NCBI GenBank assembly: GCA_006176705.1 | Contig: QRFJ01004240.1 | Span: forward strand, 143,260 to 207,259 | Length of the DNA stretch: 64,000 bases | Reading direction: 5' to 3' | Origin: Cocos nucifera | Lineage: Eukaryota; Streptophyta; Magnoliopsida; Arecales; Arecaceae | Shown here: piece by piece, positions 34,299 to 45,808 of the stretch | How positions within the stretch are numbered: the first letter of the stretch is position 1 | Layout: the number at the start of each line of letters is the position of its first letter | Program-made: the position numbers and the translations under genes | The notes under the pieces: generated by a model | The model's database searches: none | What the model saw: only the letters and a program-made list of their open reading frames with translations | Told to the model about the DNA's origin: nothing

Positions 34299-34769
34299 AT
34301 ACTTCTTAAGCTTGACGTCAACTAGCTTCATGTGTCAATCTTTAGAAACTATTTTAAGCTCAAATACTCATTCAATTGTGTGGAGCCAATCAACGAATTG
34401 GCCAAGTTGTAGGTGCCCTTCAGAGGATGTCTATTTTGATGCTGAAATCATAATGATTACAATGTAGTCTTTATTCATAATTGTGAGAGATATCTCCTTT
34501 GCTCAATAAAAATGCTCTTCTATTATAGAACGGATGGAAATTCTCACTTCCATATTGGAATACTCGCTTTCATCATTAAAGGGCTCTTTATCGAGGTAGT
34601 GATTAGAATCTTGATAATGTCAGCATTCACGTTACTCTTGCCGTTGATAAAGCCACTAATTTTCTTTTTGAAATTGTTAAAGCCGGTGGCATAGTTCATC
34701 CAATTCAATGTCACACAAATCCCATATACACTCAACTTGCTCTTTGACATTGCACCAATAGGATGGCAT
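34299..34769 (-). pseudogene. Gag N-terminal half of element G
   Basis: The frame opens at an ATG at 34769 (minus), MPSYWCNVKEQVECIWDLCD. Near 34420-34299 it reads EGHLQLGQFVDWLHTIE, VFELK and KLVDVKLKKYVS, the plant chromovirus gag pattern (DWL...E-VFE-K...VKLVALKL-KYAS-WW). The next motif WW continues at 10519 on the other side of D. Several stops interrupt it. Confidence 0.75.
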
Positions 34770-34801
34770 CTTGAAATTGTCCTCAGATACCAATTAATAT
34801 C

Positions 34802-35330
34802 GAGGAGGTGTTGAACTTGGTAGAAAACTTGGAGAAGGAAGGGCTTGTCAGCATAATTGATTGTGGTAAAGTAGAAATTCCACTTCGGCTCGTACGACAC
34901 AAGATGATAGAACAGGCTAACAGTAATTGGAAGAGGGGCAAGGGCAAAACACTCTTCCAAAGCCAAAAACACTATTTTGGTTGGTCACTCGAAGGATACA
35001 ACTCTCACATGCTTACTCACAAATCTTAGGAATTTATTAGAAGGGAGGAGAGAGAGAATAGAGAAAAATAAGAAAAGAATAATTTCCATAATAAAATCTC
35101 TACTAATCAATATCTAAGTATCTCTAGTATGATTACAAGAGCCCCAATGAGGGTATTTATAAGTTGTATGATGGGATTTTTTTCTTCAACTTTCCAATGT
35201 GAGATTCCAAGTCTTATTCTAACTTAGAGAACCTTAACTACTAACTTTCTTAATCATATCAAAAACTCTCAAAAACAAGGTTCACAAAAATTAATACTTC
35301 CTAGAATTTACTAACATCAAACTTTCCTAA
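34802..35330 (-). repeat. 5' LTR of element G
   Basis: 34802-35130 matches 7751-8085. A TGGTATC primer-like site is found on the minus strand just inside it (34780-34795). The outer end is not certain; it is placed where AT-rich unrelated sequence begins. Confidence 0.55.
35154..35161 (-). promoter_or_regulatory. TATA box of element G 5' LTR
   Basis: Minus-strand TATAAATA is followed by CCCTCATTGGGGCTC, correctly placed for transcription into the element's gag. Confidence 0.5.
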
Positions 35331-37900
35331 TTGAGATAGAAAAATAACTAATCATTGAAAGATAGTCATGTCCAAAGACCCATGCATATGGAACCTGCAG
35401 TCCATATGGCTGGGACCAGCAATCCGTGCTAATCCACCCTAGGCACTTTGGCATCACCTAGTATCTATTCAAATCAAATTTTTTGAATGAAGATGCAAGA
35501 CATTAAATTTATGACAGTTGTTATCTTTTTCACTTTTATGAGGAGCTAGATACTAGGCTTTTTTCTTGTATTATGTTAAACAAGTATCTTCATTTTGTTG
35601 CTGTTGCAATGTAACACATCGAACCATGGATCTAAAAATTGCTGAAACAAGACAATATATAGGAAATGAAAGATGTGAAGGTCTTTTTTCCCTTTTGTGA
35701 GGAGCTAAATACTAGGATTTTTTTTAAAAAAAAGATGTATTCATTATATCGTTGTTGTCATTATATCACTGTTGTAAAGTAACATATATCAAACCATGGA
35801 TTCAAAAACCCCTGGAACAGGAAGTTACCTCAGTACCATACTATTTTGATGTGAAGCCAGCACCGGTATTGGTGTCGGTATGTTGAAATAGTCTGTACCA
35901 GTACATACCTGTTGTAGTGGTCCATATTGGTTTTTGATATTTTCAGTTTTGTACCGTCAGCAGCGGTGCCATACTATTACCATACCATTTTGATGAGAAA
36001 ACACAGTACAGGGTTTGGTACCAGGATTTAAAACCTTGTATCATGTCTTCTTGTCATCATGGGTCTGTCCTAATAAATTCATCAAGACAACCTTTATGCA
36101 GAAATAGTAACTGTATTGAGGTCTCACAAGCAATAGAATGTAAATCTGGTGCTTCTTAGATTTATTCTTGCCTGCAAAATCTGTGTTGAGGTACTTGCCT
36201 TTGTAAACTTGGTAGCTTGCGAAACCTAGTTGGGTCAGTGGAGAAGCCTCAATTAGACTAATTTTGTCTAGCCTTGAGCCACAATTGCATTGTGTTCCCT
36301 TACGTGAAAAGGTCAGTAATACTACCTATGCAGACCCACATATAAATGGCTGTTGCCATACCCTGTTCCAGGACAGCCATGCCTTGAGAATTTTTTACTT
36401 GATCATTAAGGAGAAATAGGTTCGTTGAGTAATGGTGAATTATTAAAAGCTCTCTTGCTGATTTAGTTAGGACTTACAGATTTAAAACCAAGTGTCTGTT
36501 ATGGTATGTAAATTGATGATTCAGATCAACTCACCTTTTACATTTCTAACAAGGAATTTCCCGTGAAGTCACTTAGCACCCCTGGGTTATTGGGTCTTTT
36601 ATGTGGGGTGTGCAAATTACAGCTCCTAATGGTAAGCAAAGCCTTGTATATCTCCAAAGCCAGCATAAAAATTTTGCCAGTAATTGTCTAGCTTTTACTG
36701 CACCAGGTTAGCTCAAGATAAATACAATCAATCCAATTTTGTTCACTAACTAAGAGTGAAATCAGAGCAATTGCCTTGGCATGACATGATTACTCAAACA
36801 GATTTTGAAAGTACTGCACTTCTTCCAAATTCCCTGCTATACTAGTTGATTGTTTGGCTGTGTAAAATTTTTTTTCCAAAATTAACAATATTCAGCATAT
36901 TCAAGGTACATAGATACATGACAGTCACTCACGTGCGCACAACAAACAAAGGTAGACACATAGAGGGAGAGAATCTATAATGAAAGAGATTGAGCACACA
37001 GGTACATATGAGAGATAGAGTTGGGCTAGGATGCAACAATCAGGATTTTAACGGGAAACTTAACAACACAAAATCAGTGAAATTTCAATATGTACGCTAT
37101 TAACTTTGATATAATTAATGCCTAAGAAACTAAATTCATATGATTAGCAGGTTTTGTCGATGCATCAACTGGATGATAGGTCTAGTTTGCGTAACAAATG
37201 ATTATCTTATGAAGAGAGAGGTAGACTTGGCTACAGACGAATTCCGCCTCCCCAACCATAGGATGAATATGGATCTTGAAGCAAATAATGCCCCATTAAA
37301 CCTCTTGTGTGCCTCTTTCTGCTATAAGAAGGACAAAAAGAAAAGAGTCAAATCAGAGAGGTGCATCTTTCGCCCTCTACATGCTACCTCCCCCCCACTC
37401 TCTCTCCCCCTTTTCCTCTCTCTTTTGTTTCTCTCTCTCATCTTACAAATCCTCTTTTTCCTTTCTCTCTCTCCTCTTTCCTTTCATTTCCTGCTCCACC
37501 TTCCTCTTTTTAGATCAGATCCCTCCGAACCCTGTCTTTCTTCCAATTTCTTTCTCATAAGCTCCTCTCCTCTCTCTCTTCTACCCCCATCCCTAATCTA
37601 TCCTCTATTTTCTACTTGGTGTTCATTAGGGAAGCATCAGCAACAAAAAATAGATAAAGGAAACTAACATTTCCTTTTTTCTTTTCTTTTTCTGAGCAAT
37701 AATTGACTTTTGTTTGGAAAATCATGTCTGTTAATCGGAACTACTTTGATTCATGCTCTGGAAGATAGAGTACTTGATTGATGGTTGTAGAAGAGTCGGT
37801 TACAATCGATAGCTCATGGCCTTTCATAAATGACCATCATTATATTAATCTCATCACAAGAAAATTTAATAAAGGACAAGTACATTTCTGCTACTTCCAG
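35331..37900. other. AT-rich spacer with short repeats and a pyrimidine-rich tract
   Basis: No gene is supported. A segment of about 150 bp is duplicated at 35525-35665 and 35690-35830 (GAGGAGCTAGATACTAGG, AACCATGGAT). 35837-36030 is dense in GTACCA/TACCATA words, a common look of monocot short repeats. 37375-37610 is almost pure C/T. Open frames across the pyrimidine tract encode only Ser/Leu/Phe/Pro runs and are not credible proteins. Confidence 0.6.
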
Positions 37901-39642
37901 CTAGATCAACCACCTGGCCTGCAACTCTAAAGTTAATTTTCTCATGGCCATGCTTATCTTTGTAGCTTCGATGCTTATTTTTCAAGATTTGATGTATACC
38001 ATCTCAAGATTACTATTCATCTAGGCTGCATTGGTCTTTATCAACGCGTCCTAAGTTTTTACTCAAATTTGCAATACAAGAAGTCAAAGATGAGATCCTG
38101 CTCTTTTTTTTTCCCATCAAAAAAGAGGTCTCGCTTTTTTTCTTATCTCGTAGAGCACAAGTCTTTACTAGCTCTATGTTAGTGGTTATATATTAACACT
38201 AATTATTTATTCCTTGCTAAGTTTCTTCTTATCCTTCATTATTATTTACTCTGAAGCAACCCTAACTTGACAATCACTTTATCAGATTTTTACTTTTTAT
38301 TTATGCAGCTTTAGTGCTTACCATTCTCAAATTGGTGTTCATCATTTTAAGGTTACTATTTATCCTGGCCATGTAGGTCTTTATTGCTATGTGCTAATTG
38401 TTTATTCAAATCTACAAAGGAGGAAGTCAGACATGAGTCTTGCTTTTTCAGCTTAACCCATAGACTATAAATCTTTACTAGCTCTATATTAATATTTATT
38501 TCTCTCCACTAATTATTTCCTTGCTAAGTTTCTCATTATGTTTCTTCATTTCTATTTACTTCAAAGTAGTCCTAACCTGACCATCACATTAGTGGACTTT
38601 TGCTGCTTGTTTCTGTCGTTTTAGTACTTGTTGTTCTAGATGGTGTATATCATTCAATGTCATTATTTGTCCTAGTCTTCTAGGTTTTCATCATTGCATG
38701 CTAAGAGTTTGCTTAAATCTACAAAGTAGGAAGTCAGACATAAGATCTCGCTTTTTTTGCTTATCTCATAGATAGCAAGTCATTACTAGCTTTACATTAA
38801 TATTTATTTATCAACACTAATTGCTTATTTCCTGTTAAGCTTCTCCTTACCCTTCATTAGTATTTACTCTAAAGTAGCCATGTCCTAATGATCACGTTAC
38901 TAGATTTTTAATGTTTATTCCTACAGCTCTAGTACTTACTGTTTTAGGATTGATGTGTATTATTTCAATGTTAGTATTTATCTTAGCCATGTTGGTCTTT
39001 GTCACTGCATGCTAATTATTTACTTGATTCTATAAAGTAGGAAGTAAAAAATGAGATCTCACCTTTTTTTGCTTATTGTATAGTGTAAATATTTACAATT
39101 CAATGTTAGTGTTTATTTTTCAACAATTATTAATTATTCCTTGCAAAGTTTCTCCTTACCCTTCTTCATTACTATTTACTATGAAACAGCCGTAACCTGA
39201 CTATTATATTATGAGACTTTTACTGCTTATTTCTGCAAATTTAGTGCTTATTGTTCTAGACTTAGTATTTATTATTTCAAGGATATAGATTATCGTGACT
39301 ACATAGGTCTTTATTTCTGCATGTTAAGTGTTTACTCAAATCTGCAAACTAGGAAGTTAGAGATAGATCTCATTCCTTTTCCTGCTTGTCTTGTGGACTG
39401 CATATCCTTACTAGTTTTATTTAGTGTTTATTTTTCAAACTAATTCCTTGCTAAGTTTCTCCTTACCCTTCCTCATTAATATTTACTTCGATGCAACCTT
39501 GATCCAACCATCACATTATCGTACTTTTGCTGCTTATTTTTGTAATTTTAATGCTTACAGACCAATGTTTATCATTTCAAGGTTACTATTTATCTTGGCT
39601 ATGTAGGTTTTTATGGTTGGATGTTAAGTGTTTACTCAAATC
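37900..39642. repeat. Satellite array, period about 308 bp, left part
   Basis: The marker TCCTTGCTAAGTTTCTCCTT recurs, with changes, at 38211, 38518, 38830, 39138 and 39445, spaced 307, 312, 308 and 307 bp. Other shared words are AGGAAGTCAGA, TTACTAGCTCTAT and GTAGGTCTTTAT. About 5.5 diverged units are present. The last is broken at TCAAATC (39636-39642) and resumes at 62898. Confidence 0.88.
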
Positions 39643-39803
39643 TTAATCCGATTAGGGAGAAGGAAGATTTTCCTTAATCTGCTCCACTCGAATCTCTGAA
39701 AAGAAAACTAAAAGATGAAAAAATTTCAAAAGTAGGGCTTAGGTCTCATGTTTTTTCATTGATTGATTCTCCACACACTACATAAACTAAGATACATAGC
39801 CCC

Positions 39804-39811
39804 TATTTATA
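39804..39811 (-). promoter_or_regulatory. TATA box inside element H
   Basis: Minus-strand TATAAATA is followed by GGGGCTATGTATC, in the style of a retrotransposon LTR promoter. Confidence 0.4.
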
Positions 39812-40318
39812 GTAGTGTGGTCCACTCTTGCACAATTTGGGCCAAATTCTTCTTGCTAGTTTCTAGAAGAATGTCCATCTTTGAACAATTTGGATTGGAT
39901 TCCTCTTCCTAGTTTGAATGGACTAGATCTCTAAAATCATTATTAATATAAAAAATTATTTAAAAAAAAATGCTAAAACCCTATGGAAGGTAGATTAACT
40001 TCTACACCAATTTTATCTTCTATTGCTCTACCTAATTCTTCATAGATTGAAAAATAACGTTCGGTCAAAGTCTTTCTTGAAAAGAAAAGTTTCGGTTTGA
40101 CTAGCCCATTTTGAGACCTACATAATGGAATTTTGGCCCGATCAATCTCCTAGGGGCATGGCCTAATGTTATAAATCTTGAAAAGTATCGATTTTTTTTT
40201 TAAAAAGGATCATCTTAATTGGGGATTATATGACCAAGTTATAGCCTCTTAAAATTTGGCATGCGATTCGACTTCCTAATATCATGGATCTTGCTCTTGG
40301 ACCCTATCCAACCCTAGT

Positions 40319-40531
40319 CATAGTGGTCGAAATGGTCCACATTGAGTCTAATGATTGTCTTGGATATCCATGGTGGCTGAAATGATCCCCATCGATTCTG
40401 ATGATCCTTCTAGATACCCGTAGTGACTAAAGTGATCCACATTGAGTCTTGTAATCCTTCTGGATACTCATAGTAGCCAAAGTGGTCTGCATTGAGTCTG
40501 GTGATACTTTTGAATATCTGTATTGACTAAG
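40319..40531. repeat. Tandem repeat, period about 50 bp, inside element H
   Basis: Units start near 40319, 40368, 40420, 40469 and 40519, each with a CATAGTGGC/GTAGTGAC start, then TGGTCCACATTGAGTCT and ATCCTTCTGGATA. The fifth unit is cut by element B and continues at 62862 (CATGGTCCCCATTAAGTCTA). Confidence 0.8.
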
Positions 40532-41425
40532 TGTTGTCGCAATCACTATGGCACCACCTAGCTTTGATACCAAGTCTTGTGCCTACGGCTGCTCGGAACT
40601 ACAGTCGTAGATCCGATCTCTTGCGCAAACCTAGGTGTTAATTCAAAAACCTGAAAGAAGAACAAAGTAGATGATGGCGGCACCTAGGGCTTGGCATTGG
40701 AACTAGAGAGAAAAGAGAGAAGAGAGTTAGGGAGAAAAGTTGTATATTAATTTTTCTTTTTGTAAAAGTTACAATGCTTGGGTTTATATATCCTAGGATT
40801 TTTGTTACACCACATAAACCCTAATAAATCCAACCCCAGCTGAAAAACTCTTCTAGGCTAACCCAATACATAAAAGCACTCGCCGAGCCCATGTACATAT
40901 ATTTCACATGCTCTCATCCCTTGGATCTAAATTCGACCCATACATGAGTTAGCCCCCTTAAGACCTTATTGGTCTAGGCCTTAAGATCCCAAATAGAAAA
41001 TTTTGTATGTTTTGTATGCCACCATCGAGCTGGCTCGACTGCGTCTCGACTGAATCCTGTCTTCTGTCTGCTTGAGACAGTCGGCTCGACTGCATCCTGA
41101 GTCGGCTCGATCTCAGCTTGAGCTGTCTCGATTGTGTATTCGAGCCAGCTTGCCTATGTGTCAGCTCCTTGTCTTGGCTGATTCTTCTTCTGACTTTGGT
41201 CCTTTGCTCCACCTTGTGTCCTAGATCTCTGGAGAACCTATCAAGCCCCCTCAAGGTCCTCACACATGAACCTCAAGTCCCGTGCAGGACTACACGCTGC
41301 CTTCATCTAGGACAACTTCCGTCCTAGTCCTAGGACTCACACCCATCCTAGACTCCTCGGAGCCAACACCCTGGCTCCTCTTGTATGGCCTTCCAAGGCT
41401 CAGGAGCACCACACTAGATCTTACA
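40532..41425 (-). repeat. 3' LTR of element B (left copy)
   Basis: The sequence starts TGTTGTCGCAATCACTATGG and ends TAGATCTTACA. It is collinear with 43042-43524 and then 62437-62855. It includes a CTCGACTG-rich block (41030-41150). Confidence 0.9.
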
Positions 41426-41440
41426 ATCTCCACCTTAGTG
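41426..41440 (-). other. Polypurine tract of element B
   Basis: Minus-strand CACTAAGGTGGAGAT directly abuts the 3' LTR. Confidence 0.7.
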
Positions 41441-41902
41441 CGTTCAAGCCTTGGCACATCTGGCAATGTTTTTTTGCATGATCCTGCTGTCGTTGCATGT
41501 CCTGATAGCTACTTGTGCATACCTTGCCACTGCCATCTCTCTTCAGCTGCTGAGCTTCTTTTGAGGTCTTTCGGATGACCGCCTCCACCGTTGAAGACCT
41601 TGGCTTGCACCTATGCACCACCCTTGGAGTTGTAGACATCCTTCTGCTTGATAGCTGCATCATTTGTCCTGAACTTTTTTGAAGAATCTGCAGCAATCCT
41701 ATGCCAGTGCTCGCTGCATACCCTGACACGGTCTCCTCAGAACTTCGTCAATCACTCCGCATGTGCTGCTCCATCTGGAACTATGCATCTCTGGTGTTGG
41801 TGCTAGGATATTGGTCTTCCTGCACTCCTCTGCTCTGAACTCATGTCACATCACCAGCGAAGCCAACTCTGCTCGGTGCTCCACCTGAAACCAAAGTTCC
41901 TC

Positions 41903-42846
41903 CTAATGCCGCAGAAGCTGACTCCGTAACCAAGTCCTTCGAGGCCAACCACCCAACGCTACACTGTTGGGCCTGCCGGTCGTTGCTCCTTCGGATTCTT
42001 CGTACTCCGCGGACCTCTCCAAAGCCATCTCGGATACACGGCACCCCATAGGCTTCTCCAAAACCACCAAGAACTCATTCGACTCTTCACTTTCAGTGAC
42101 TGAACCGATGGAATCTAACTTTTCTCCTTCCCTGCACTTCTTCCAAAGTGGACATTCTCGCTTAAAGTGCCCTGCTTCACCACACTTGAAGCACTTCTTG
42201 GATTCTTTGCTGCCCCTTTGCCGACCCTTCTTCTTTCCTTGCCTGAGCCTCTCTGACACCACGAGACCCTCATGGAAGACTTTCCTCTTTATCATTTGTT
42301 CCTGCTGCTCGTTGGACCTTAGCACTGATACGATCTCCTCGTACACCAGTGTCTCCTTACCATACAGCAACGTCATCACCAATGGATCGAAGCTCTCAGG
42401 TAGCAAACATAGCAATAATAAACTCTTGTCCTCTTTGAACTCCATCCAAATGTTGAGCAAGTCCATGCTCATCTGGTCGAAACACTGAATATGTCCCGCA
42501 ACATCCTCGCCCTCTTGCATCCGAAGGCTATACAGTTGCTACTTCAGCACCAACTTGTTGCACATATTTTTTTCCATGTACAACTGATGTAACCTCGACC
42601 ACAGACCCTTGCATGTCTTCTCCTCCAACACGCCATATAGCACCTCATCTGCCAGACAAGCCCTAATCATGGCACATGCCCTTTTTTCAAGGACTTCCAC
42701 TCCTTGTCTGTCATCTCCTCCGGCCTATCCTCTAAGATCGAATCTAGCCTCATCTAAATCAGATCCTCCATCCTAACCTTCCACATAATGAAACTTTTCT
42801 TTCCATCAAACTTTTCAAATCCTACTTTCATCCCGCTGTTCTCCAT
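41903..42846 (-). pseudogene. Gag of element B with intact zinc knuckle
   Basis: It opens at an ATG at 42846 (MENSGMKVGFEKFDGKKSF, then MWKVRMEDLI) followed by stops. A clean 205-codon frame runs from 42520 to 41903: EGEDVAGHIQCFDQMSMDLL, LLCLLPESFDPLVMTLLYG, and the full CCHC knuckle CFKCGEAGHFKREC near residue 110. This is the UBN2/gag type of copia elements. The tail is Ser/Glu-rich with EFLVVLEKP. No protease or pol follows before the 3' LTR. Confidence 0.85.
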
Positions 42847-43025
42847 GATCGAACTTAATCAAAAATAGCTAACAGATAGATCTCGAAAAGTATCTTGACT
42901 AGGGACGGTGGACAGCAACTCTTAGATCCCTTCCTTCCTCACGAAGTCTGGAGGAAAACCTTAGATCTGAACCTCGTTGCTGATCTATATTGAAACCTGA
43001 TCTTTTTCCTCTTTCACGCTCAACT

Positions 43026-43041
43026 GGGCTCTGATACTAAA
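43026..43041 (-). other. Primer binding site of element B (initiator tRNA-Met type)
   Basis: The minus strand reads TTTAGTATCAGAGCCC immediately after the 5' LTR, against a consensus of TGGTATCAGAGC. Confidence 0.75.
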
Positions 43042-43524
43042 TGTTGTCGTAATCACTATGGCATCACCTAGCTTTGATACCAAGTGTTGTGCCTACGGCT
43101 GCTCGAAACCACAGTCATAGATCCGATCTCTTGTGCAAATCTGGATGTTAATCCAGAAATCTGAAAGAAGAACGAAGTAGATGATGACAGCACCTAGGGC
43201 TTGGCATTGCAATCAGAGAGAAAAGAGAGGAGAGTTAGGAAGAAAAGCTGTATATTGAGTCCTCTTTTTGTAAAAGTTATAATGCCTGGGTTTACATATA
43301 TTAGGATTTCTGTTACACCACATAAACCCTAATAAATCCAACTCCAACTGAAAAACTTTCCTAGGCTAACCCAATACATAAAAACACTTACCGAGCCCAT
43401 GTACATATGTCTCATATGCTCTCATTTTCTAGATCTAAATCCAATCCATATATGAGTTAGCCCCCTCAAGACCTTATTGGTCCAGGTCTTAAGACCCTAA
43501 ACAGAAAATCTCGTATGTTTTGTA
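43042..43524 (-). repeat. 5' LTR of element B, first part
   Basis: It matches 40532-41014 (AATCACTATGGCATCACCTA, GTGCCTACGGCTGCTCG). It is broken after TTTTGTA by element A, and the remainder is 62437-62855. Confidence 0.88.
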
Positions 43525-45794
43525 CGTTAGATGTGTGCCGTAGAAGCTAGATTGGCTGTCACTTGTAATACACATCTAAGGGCAATTTTGTAATTTTGAC
43601 TATAAATTAATAAATGGGTTATTTTCTATCACAGTATGTATTTAAAAGTGCCGGTGATACATCCTTTGAGTTAATGGTAATAACAATTCATATTTTCAAG
43701 AGTTGAAAATTTAAAACATGAATTTTCATAATTAACTCATAAACTGCCCCCGATCATAGGATCATCACGAGGATGGTGATTGATTCGGAAGGTTGGTGTA
43801 CGATCATTTTCTTAGGATAGACGTGTCTTGAGTCTATGGTATAGAGATAGCAAAGCGAGAGTATAGGTACTCGTTAGAGAATGAGAGCACTGAGCGTGAC
43901 CACCTCGAGTAGTCATAAGGAAGTCTACCTTCTCGTCGATGACTGACTCGATGCTGCAGTGGTGTGTCTGGTTCTTTGATCTGAGGTGCATCGGTAGTTC
44001 ATCTTGAGGGTGTTATAGTTTGACTACACCATAACTTGGTCTCCTAGCTATTCGGAACCCTGAGGTGTATGTTGGCTATAGCATGTTCATTGTAGGAATT
44101 GGATTGCACCAATAGGAGATCTATCTACCTCGGTAGATGAGGAGTAGCCCTATGATAATTATGAGATCGAGTCCATAAGCCCATGGCCATGGCAGAGTGA
44201 AGATGATAGAAAGAGTTTCTATTAGGATTTCATATTGGACTCGAATCGAATGATTAATTTATATGATGGATATTGGGTTTGACGAGTTCATCTTAACCCT
44301 AATCTTGTCGGAGCTCAAGATAGAAGAACCCAATCACACAGGTAACTGTATCGAAAGGTTCGCTTTTAGTTCTGATGGATTGCCACCATATACTGCTAGG
44401 TGTCACTGGTGGATTTTGGGAGCAATTACGATGATTTTGATGATCAATCATTCTAATTGTATAAATCAGAAAAGTTCTAGTCTATCGAAAGGTGTTTCGA
44501 TGATGTCGATGATGGAGATCGCGACATATCTTATTACCATACAGAATTGAACCTAACTGGGTTACACAAATAAGGGTTTGGATATGGATGTCATCAATTA
44601 AGCTAAGCTAGTTTGATTGATTTGGATTAAATCCAATCAGGTTCAAGGTAATTGTGCTAGCACATGATTGAGCCTGACTTTCTCTTTCTGAAATCTTTCT
44701 GACTCGTCGCAATCGAGTCAAATTTGATTTGACTCATTCTTGTATTTAGAATGGATTTATTTTTATCTGACTGGAACAAGTCTAGGTCAGATTAATTATA
44801 GAAATTAAATCCATTCATAGTCAAATTGGACTAGGGTCAAAAGTTGACCTGTTTGAGAGAATTAAGGGTTACCTGATCAGATGCTTCTAGAAAATTCTTT
44901 AGAAATCATTTTGATCTGATTTTTGGATATGTGATAAAGCACGAGTTATGCATTGGGTGTACCAAATTTCATGATTTTTGGAGGTGTCTAGACTGAGTTA
45001 TGATAGAGTTTGATTTGGATCAAACTCTTGAGGGAAGAGTCCTAGGCGTAGTGGACTCTTCCTCATCTACTCATGCTGACACCTTTTGAAATCATTTTTG
45101 GTGAAAAAAATAGATGAGATCTGATGGTTTTTCGTGGGGAATAAGTCCTAGAGTCCTAATGATAAAATAAACAAGTTATTTTGATCAAAAGGAACTCTAA
45201 GTAGGCGTTGGACATAAAAGCCTTTCTCACATCAAAGTGCATTCAACGCAAGAAATAATTTTTGATGCCCAAAGTCTGCCATCCCTGATATCCCACGCCC
45301 CCTTTATCCTCTCTCTCTTCTTTTTTTCTACAAGCCTAAAAAGTTAGGCACAAATCTGATAAGAAGGTCCAAGGTTTTTGGCACAATATTCAGGATCTAC
45401 ACGACGGTGTTTGTGTGATAGACGGGCTGCCTTCAGAAATAATTTTGAAGGTTCTTCGGATCAGATCCAGATCTGATTTTTGGAGAAAAGGTTCGTGAGG
45501 AAAAGACGTTCAGATCCTGCCTGAGTGGATACTGATAGAGGCCAGACGCATGCGTAGCTCCTTTCAGAATCTTAGGAATCAACAGGATCATTGCAGGATA
45601 ATTAAATTACCCAATCAGGTACTTTAAATTAAATCTGATTTAATTTTAATTTTTGATTTTTAATAGTAGATCACCATGATTAGATCTGAGAACTCTTAGA
45701 TCAGATCGGATCGTTTAGAAATTTTTAGAAAAATTTTTCTCAGATCTGATCAGATCTGCATGATCATGCAGCGGAAAACAATATTTTTTCTTCA
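43525..45794 (+). repeat. 5' LTR of element A
   Basis: The LTR begins CGTTAGATGTGTGCC (TG mutated to CG) and ends ATTTTTTCTTCA. It is collinear with the 3' LTR and the solo LTR. The TATA position of the solo LTR is not preserved here. Confidence 0.92.
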
Positions 45795-45796
45795 AC

Positions 45797-45808
45797 TGGT
45801 ATCAGAGT
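45797..45808 (+). other. Primer binding site of element A (initiator tRNA-Met)
   Basis: TGGTATCAGAGT starts two bases after the LTR end. Confidence 0.87.

Larger units (their letters stand above)
7751..35330 (-). mobile_element. Element G: degenerate Ty3/gypsy (chromovirus-like) retrotransposon on the minus strand, host to element D
   Basis: On the minus strand, reading down from about 35330, there is an LTR with TATAAATA, a TGGTATC primer-site-like stretch at about 34780-34795 and a gag broken by element D at 10524/34294. A gag zinc-knuckle remnant follows near 9940-10000, then captured host sequence, an integrase C-terminus at 8107-8235, and an LTR remnant at 7751-8085. Protease, RT and RNase H are absent. 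The two LTR remnants share GAGGTGTTGAACTTG and ACTCTCACATGCT blocks. The outer ends and the element's TSD were not resolved. Confidence 0.72.

Noticed and set aside
37140..37667. 175-codon plus-strand ORF over the pyrimidine tract
   Set aside because: Its second half is only Ser/Leu/Phe/Pro from C/T-rich simple sequence and the first half shows no domain or splice context.
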